In this document: piece by piece, positions 7,211-9,827 of the stretch
Layout of the letters: each line of letters begins with the position of its first letter
How positions within the stretch are numbered: the first letter of the stretch is position 1
From: Fidelibacterota bacterium
GTDB lineage: Bacteria; Marinisomatota; Marinisomatia; Marinisomatales; TCS55
DNA: 9,827 nt
NCBI GenBank assembly: GCA_002725545.1
Contig: PBPW01000042.1
Span: 5,841-15,667, forward strand
Reading direction: 5' to 3'
Position numbers and translations under genes: made by a program
The notes under the pieces: generated by a model
Told to the model about the DNA's origin: nothing
What the model saw: the letters and a program-made list of their open reading frames with translations, nothing else
The model's database searches: none

Positions 7211-8371
7211 TTGATATCTAGATATTTTTTAATTGGTCTAAGAAAGGCAATATTGATTATTGCCTTTCTTTTTATAATACCTAACCCATTATTATCCCAA
7301 GAATCAATTTTTAAAGAGCGATATCTTTGGGTGGTAAGAACTTCAATGGTATCAAAAGAAAGTATTGAAAAGATGGTGCAGTACGCTGTTATTAATCGTT
7401 TTAATAATATTGTTGTTCAGGTAAGAGGGAGAGGTGATGCATTTTATAATTCAAAATTTGTTCCTAAGTCTTCATTAATCAAACAACTAGATTTTGATCC
7501 ACTTGCATATTTAATTCCGCTTGCCAAGAAAAAAGGATTAGATGTTCATGTCTGGTTGAATACCTATCTTTTATGGTCTTCTGGTGTTAGGCCATTACAA
7601 AGTGAGCATTTAATCAATACGCAGAGCAAATGGATTGATCAAAATGATGTTGGTCAATTAAATATGAATGATTTACTAAATAAAAATAAAAATCGAAAAA
7701 ATGGTTTTGAAGGAATTTATTTATCGCCATCACACCCTAAAGTAAATAGTTATCTACTAAGCGTTTTTAAAGAATTGGCTGAGGAATACGATATCGATGG
7801 TATTCATCTGGATTATATACGATACCATGATTCAGGTTATGGAAAAAATCCTTACTCTATAGCAAGATATAAAAAATATAATAGCTCTAACAGTGAGATA
7901 TCTTCATCTTCTTTAGATCGATTCTCATCGCAGCAATGGAATGATTTTAAAAGGAAATCTATTACTGACCTCGTTAGCGCTACAAAAGACATGATTACTT
8001 TAATAAATCCAAAGATAGAACTTTCAGCAGCCGTAAAGCCAAGTTTATACGAAGCACGTGAAAGGTTTTATCAAGAATGGGATGTATGGTTAGTTGCTGG
8101 ATACCTTGATAAAGCATTTTTAATGAATTACGCTACAGATCTTAGGGCCTTTGCAGCTAACATTGATATTATGTATGATAATCTACCAAAAAAGTACCGT
8201 AGAAAAATTGTAATGGGTATTTCTACCTATAATCAAAATTCTGATGAAGCTTTAACAAAAGTTAAATATACTAAAGTAACAAGATTTTCATCTGTTGCAT
8301 TTTTTTCTTACAATTCTTTAGCCCAAAACGAAACATATTTTCAAAAAATCAAAAATTATATTTATAAATAA
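7211..8371 (+). CDS. Secreted glycoside hydrolase-like family 10 (GHL10, formerly DUF187) protein
   Basis: From TTG at 7211 the product is 386 residues. The N-terminus looks like a signal peptide: positive residues (R4, R11, K12), a hydrophobic core (~13-28, AILIIAFLFIIPNPLL) and a plausible cleavage near S29-Q30, so export is likely. The rest is a TIM-barrel-like GHL10 domain: RYLWVVRTSM (~37-46), NNIVVQVRGRGDAFYNS (~65-81), DPLAYLIPLAKKKGLDVHVWLN (~96-117), YLSPSHPKVNSYL (~170-182) and the hallmark DGIHLDYIRY (~196-205). The end of the barrel includes FLMNYATD and KIVMGISTY. YngK-type proteins share this fold, but substrate and even hydrolase activity are mostly unproven. TTG is 2 nt after the rplQ stop with no good SD. 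The next in-frame ATG (7346) would remove the signal peptide. The family call is firm; start and substrate are not. Confidence 0.85.
   Translation: MISRYFLIGLRKAILIIAFLFIIPNPLLSQESIFKERYLWVVRTSMVSKESIEKMVQYAVINRFNNIVVQVRGRGDAFYNSKFVPKSSLIKQLDFDPLAYLIPLAKKKGLDVHVWLNTYLLWSSGVRPLQSEHLINTQSKWIDQNDVGQLNMNDLLNKNKNRKNGFEGIYLSPSHPKVNSYLLSVFKELAEEYDIDGIHLDYIRYHDSGYGKNPYSIARYKKYNSSNSEISSSSLDRFSSQQWNDFKRKSITDLVSATKDMITLINPKIELSAAVKPSLYEARERFYQEWDVWLVAGYLDKAFLMNYATDLRAFAANIDIMYDNLPKKYRRKIVMGISTYNQNSDEALTKVKYTKVTRFSSVAFFSYNSLAQNETYFQKIKNYIYK
7240..7273 (+). terminator. Intrinsic terminator of the ribosomal operon, inside the following ORF
   Basis: A perfect 13-bp inverted repeat (AAGAAAGGCAATA at 7240-7252, complementary arm at 7258-7270) encloses a 5-nt loop TTGAT (7253-7257). 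The T-run at 7269-7273 includes the last two stem bases, giving the classic hairpin plus U-tract form. Four of the 13 pairs are G-C, a good stem for such AT-rich DNA. It lies 31 nt after the rplQ stop, where the end of the operon is expected. It is unusual in lying within codons 10-21 of the downstream signal-peptide gene that begins at 7211. Function is inferred from structure only. Confidence 0.75.
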
Positions 8372-8380
8372 TTTTTGATT
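8347..8380 (+). terminator. AT-rich hairpin over the GHL10 stop codon, possible weak terminator
   Basis: AATCAAAAATTAT (8347-8359) pairs perfectly with 8368-8380 around an 8-nt loop, a 13-bp stem with only one G-C pair. The TAA stop of the GHL10 gene (8369-8371) is in the right arm, and the sequence after it is T-rich (notably a T5 run at 8394-8398). Position between genes supports a transcription end, but the stem is weak and the T-run is not immediately adjacent. In AT-rich DNA, some of this symmetry could arise by chance. Confidence 0.4.
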
Positions 8381-8403
8381 AGACTTTAATTAGTTTTTAT
8401 TAA
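8375..8403 (+). promoter_or_regulatory. Possible promoter for hutU
   Basis: TTGATT (8375-8380) and TATTAA (8398-8403) are separated by 17 nt, each matching four of six bases of the sigma-70 -35 and -10 consensus. They lie 25 nt upstream of the hutU ATG. The spacer is so AT-rich that chance matches are likely. If the host is an FCB bacterium, promoters may follow a different consensus, so this is only a candidate. Confidence 0.25.
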
Positions 8404-8414
8404 ATTTTCCTATT

Positions 8415-8420
8415 AAGGGA
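8415..8420 (+). promoter_or_regulatory. Ribosome-binding site of hutU
   Basis: AAGGGA lies 7 nt before the ATG at 8428. It is a better SD than those in front of most ribosomal genes here and fixes the hutU start, since the preceding bases hold no other in-frame start with an SD. It suggests independent initiation rather than coupling to the upstream gene. Confidence 0.6.
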
Positions 8421-8427
8421 ACAGTTT

Positions 8428-9827
8428 ATGCCTAATCATAATATTTCATCACCTACTGGAAATAAAATAACTTGCAAAAATTGGCAGATAGAAGCCCCCT
8501 ATAGGATGATTCAAAATAATCTTGATTCAAGCGTTGCTGAGAATCCTGATGATTTAGTTGTTTATGGAGGTAAGGGTAAGGCCGCCAGGGACTGGAAATC
8601 TTTTAAGATCATTTTAAAAACCTTACAAAGGCTTAATCCGGACGAGACGCTTCTTGTTCAATCTGGTAAACCAGTAGGCGTTGTAAGAACTCATATTTCT
8701 TCCCCAAGGGTATTAATTGCAAATTCTAATCTTGTGCCTGAATGGGCCAATTGGAATCATTTTAATAGCTTAGATAGGGAAGGATTGATGATGTATGGGC
8801 AAATGACTGCAGGTTCATGGATCTATATTGGAACCCAAGGTATTCTTCAGGGCACCTACGAAACTTTTGCTGCTGCTGCAAAAAAACATTATAATTCAGA
8901 TTTAAATGGGAAAATTGTAGTTACAGCTGGACTAGGTGGAATGGGTGGTGCACAACCCCTCGCTGTAAAAATGAATAATGGAATTGCTATATGCATAGAA
9001 GTAGATCCATCAAGAATTAACAGGCGCATTGAAACAAAATACCTTGATACATCCGTTAAGACGCTAGATGAGGCTATAATAATAGCTAATCAGGCAAAAA
9101 ATAACAAAGAGGCTATCACAATTGGCTTAGAAGGAAATGCTGCAGATATAGTGCCTAAAATGGTTGAATTAAACTTTGTTCCTGATATGATCACCGATCA
9201 AACATCTGCGCACGATGAATTAGACGGATATATTCCAAATGGTTTATCAATTAAAGAATCAAATGATCTCCGAAAATCTGATTCAAAAAGATATATTTCT
9301 GAATCTTATAAAGCAATGGTTACCCATTGTGAAGCGATCATTAAGCTTCAAGCGATGGGATCCATAGCTTTTGATTATGGAAATAATTTGAGAGGTCAGG
9401 CAAAAAAAGCTGGTCTAAAAAATGCTTTTGACTTTCCTGGGTTTATTCCAGAATATATTAGACCCCTTTTTTGCCAAGGCAAAGGTCCATTTAGGTGGGT
9501 TGCGCTATCTGGAGACCCGGATGATATATATAAAACTGATGCTGCGGTATTGGAGATGTTTCCAGATGATAAGGTGCTATCTAATTGGATCAATATGGCA
9601 AAAGATCAAGTTCAATTTCAAGGATTGCCATCTAGAATTTGCTGGTTAGGCTATAATCAAAGAGCAAAATTTGGAGTCAGACTAAATGAAATGGTGGCTA
9701 GGGGAGAGCTATCTGCACCGATAGTAATCGGCAGAGACCATTTAGATTGTGGATCTGTGGCTTCGCCATATAGAGAAACAGAGTCCATGAAAGATGGTTC
9801 TGATGCTGTTGCAGATTGGCCCTTGCT
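8428..9827 (+). CDS. hutU: Urocanate hydratase (3' end outside window)
   Basis: Urocanase adds water to urocanate to give imidazolone propionate, the second step of histidine degradation, using a tightly bound NAD+ as electrophile. The open frame runs from ATG 8428 to the window edge: 466 codons of the usual ~555. Landmarks in order are [11 protein letters not shown] (~46-56), [17 protein letters not shown] (~123-139), the glycine-rich NAD-binding loop [10 protein letters not shown] (~168-177), [29 protein letters not shown], the urocanase signature [10 protein letters not shown] (~397-406) with the conserved Cys at 405, and [20 protein letters not shown]. About 90 C-terminal residues are missing only because the window ends. 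It is probably a separate transcription unit from the ribosomal cluster; hutH, hutI or other hut genes may follow. Confidence 0.96.
   Translation, partial: MPNHNISSPTGNKITCKNWQIEAPYRMIQNNLDSSVAENPDDLVVYGGKGKAARDWKSFKIILKTLQRLNPDETLLVQSGKPVGVVRTHISSPRVLIANSNLVPEWANWNHFNSLDREGLMMYGQMTAGSWIYIGTQGILQGTYETFAAAAKKHYNSDLNGKIVVTAGLGGMGGAQPLAVKMNNGIAICIEVDPSRINRRIETKYLDTSVKTLDEAIIIANQAKNNKEAITIGLEGNAADIVPKMVELNFVPDMITDQTSAHDELDGYIPNGLSIKESNDLRKSDSKRYISESYKAMVTHCEAIIKLQAMGSIAFDYGNNLRGQAKKAGLKNAFDFPGFIPEYIRPLFCQGKGPFRWVALSGDPDDIYKTDAAVLEMFPDDKVLSNWINMAKDQVQFQGLPSRICWLGYNQRAKFGVRLNEMVARGELSAPIVIGRDHLDCGSVASPYRETESMKDGSDAVADWPL

Noticed and set aside
9396..9649. Overlapping frames on both strands inside hutU (9396-9593 -, 9422-9649 +)
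   Set aside because: The urocanase frame is continuous through this region with its signature motif, so these are shadows.
1..9827. Mobile elements, CRISPR arrays, tRNA genes or a novel defence-type system
   Set aside because: Coding density is nearly complete with housekeeping genes. No direct-repeat arrays, transposase motifs or tRNA-like cloverleafs were noticed by eye.

Overview
This window is the distal part of a bacterial ribosomal-protein super-operon (spc plus alpha operon), followed by a secreted glycoside-hydrolase-like protein and the start of a histidine-degradation gene. The DNA is clearly AT-rich. All supported genes are on the + strand. No antisense gene, tRNA, rRNA, mobile element or CRISPR array was found.

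The organism is most likely a low-GC member of the Fibrobacterota-Chlorobiota-Bacteroidota (FCB) superphylum, perhaps a marine lineage such as Marinimicrobia/SAR406 or a relative. Three things support this. (1) The order is secY-map-infA-rpmJ-rpsM-rpsK-rpsD-rpoA-rplQ: map and infA sit after secY, adk is absent, and rpsD lies between rpsK and rpoA. (2) The RpoA motifs STISGVKED and NFGRKSLTEL, with the FGMD ending, resemble Bacteroidota/Chlorobiota alpha subunits. (3) RpsD ends in EQLVVELYSK and has no Cys in its N-terminal region. The phylum is an inference from remembered family patterns, not from a search.

Layout: 1-449 rplF (5' end missing), 446-820 rplR, 831-1328 rpsE, 1338-1529 rpmD, 1526-1966 rplO, 1970-3298 secY, 3300-4058 map, 4051-4278 infA, 4281-4394 rpmJ, 4404-4778 rpsM (TTG start), 4785-5180 rpsK, 5189-5806 rpsD, 5826-6800 rpoA and 6807-7208 rplQ. 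Intergenic gaps are at most 19 nt and three junctions overlap, so this reads as one co-transcribed unit. It supplies both ribosomal subunits, initiation factor 1, the RNA polymerase alpha subunit, the Sec translocon channel and the enzyme that trims N-terminal Met. No internal promoter or ribosomal-protein autoregulatory leader is apparent.

After rplQ, a 386-codon GHL10/DUF187-family secreted protein (7211-8371) begins with TTG two bases past the rplQ stop. A textbook intrinsic-terminator structure (perfect 13-bp stem plus T-run, 7240-7273) lies inside its signal-peptide codons. This is the most interesting non-coding signal in the window: the end of the ribosomal operon appears to be embedded in the next gene. 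Then comes an AT-rich hairpin over the GHL10 stop codon, a 56-bp spacer, and hutU (urocanate hydratase, from 8428), cut off by the window edge.

Overall this is a conserved housekeeping region. I see no evidence of a new multi-gene system. The points worth a second look concern expression signals and start codons.
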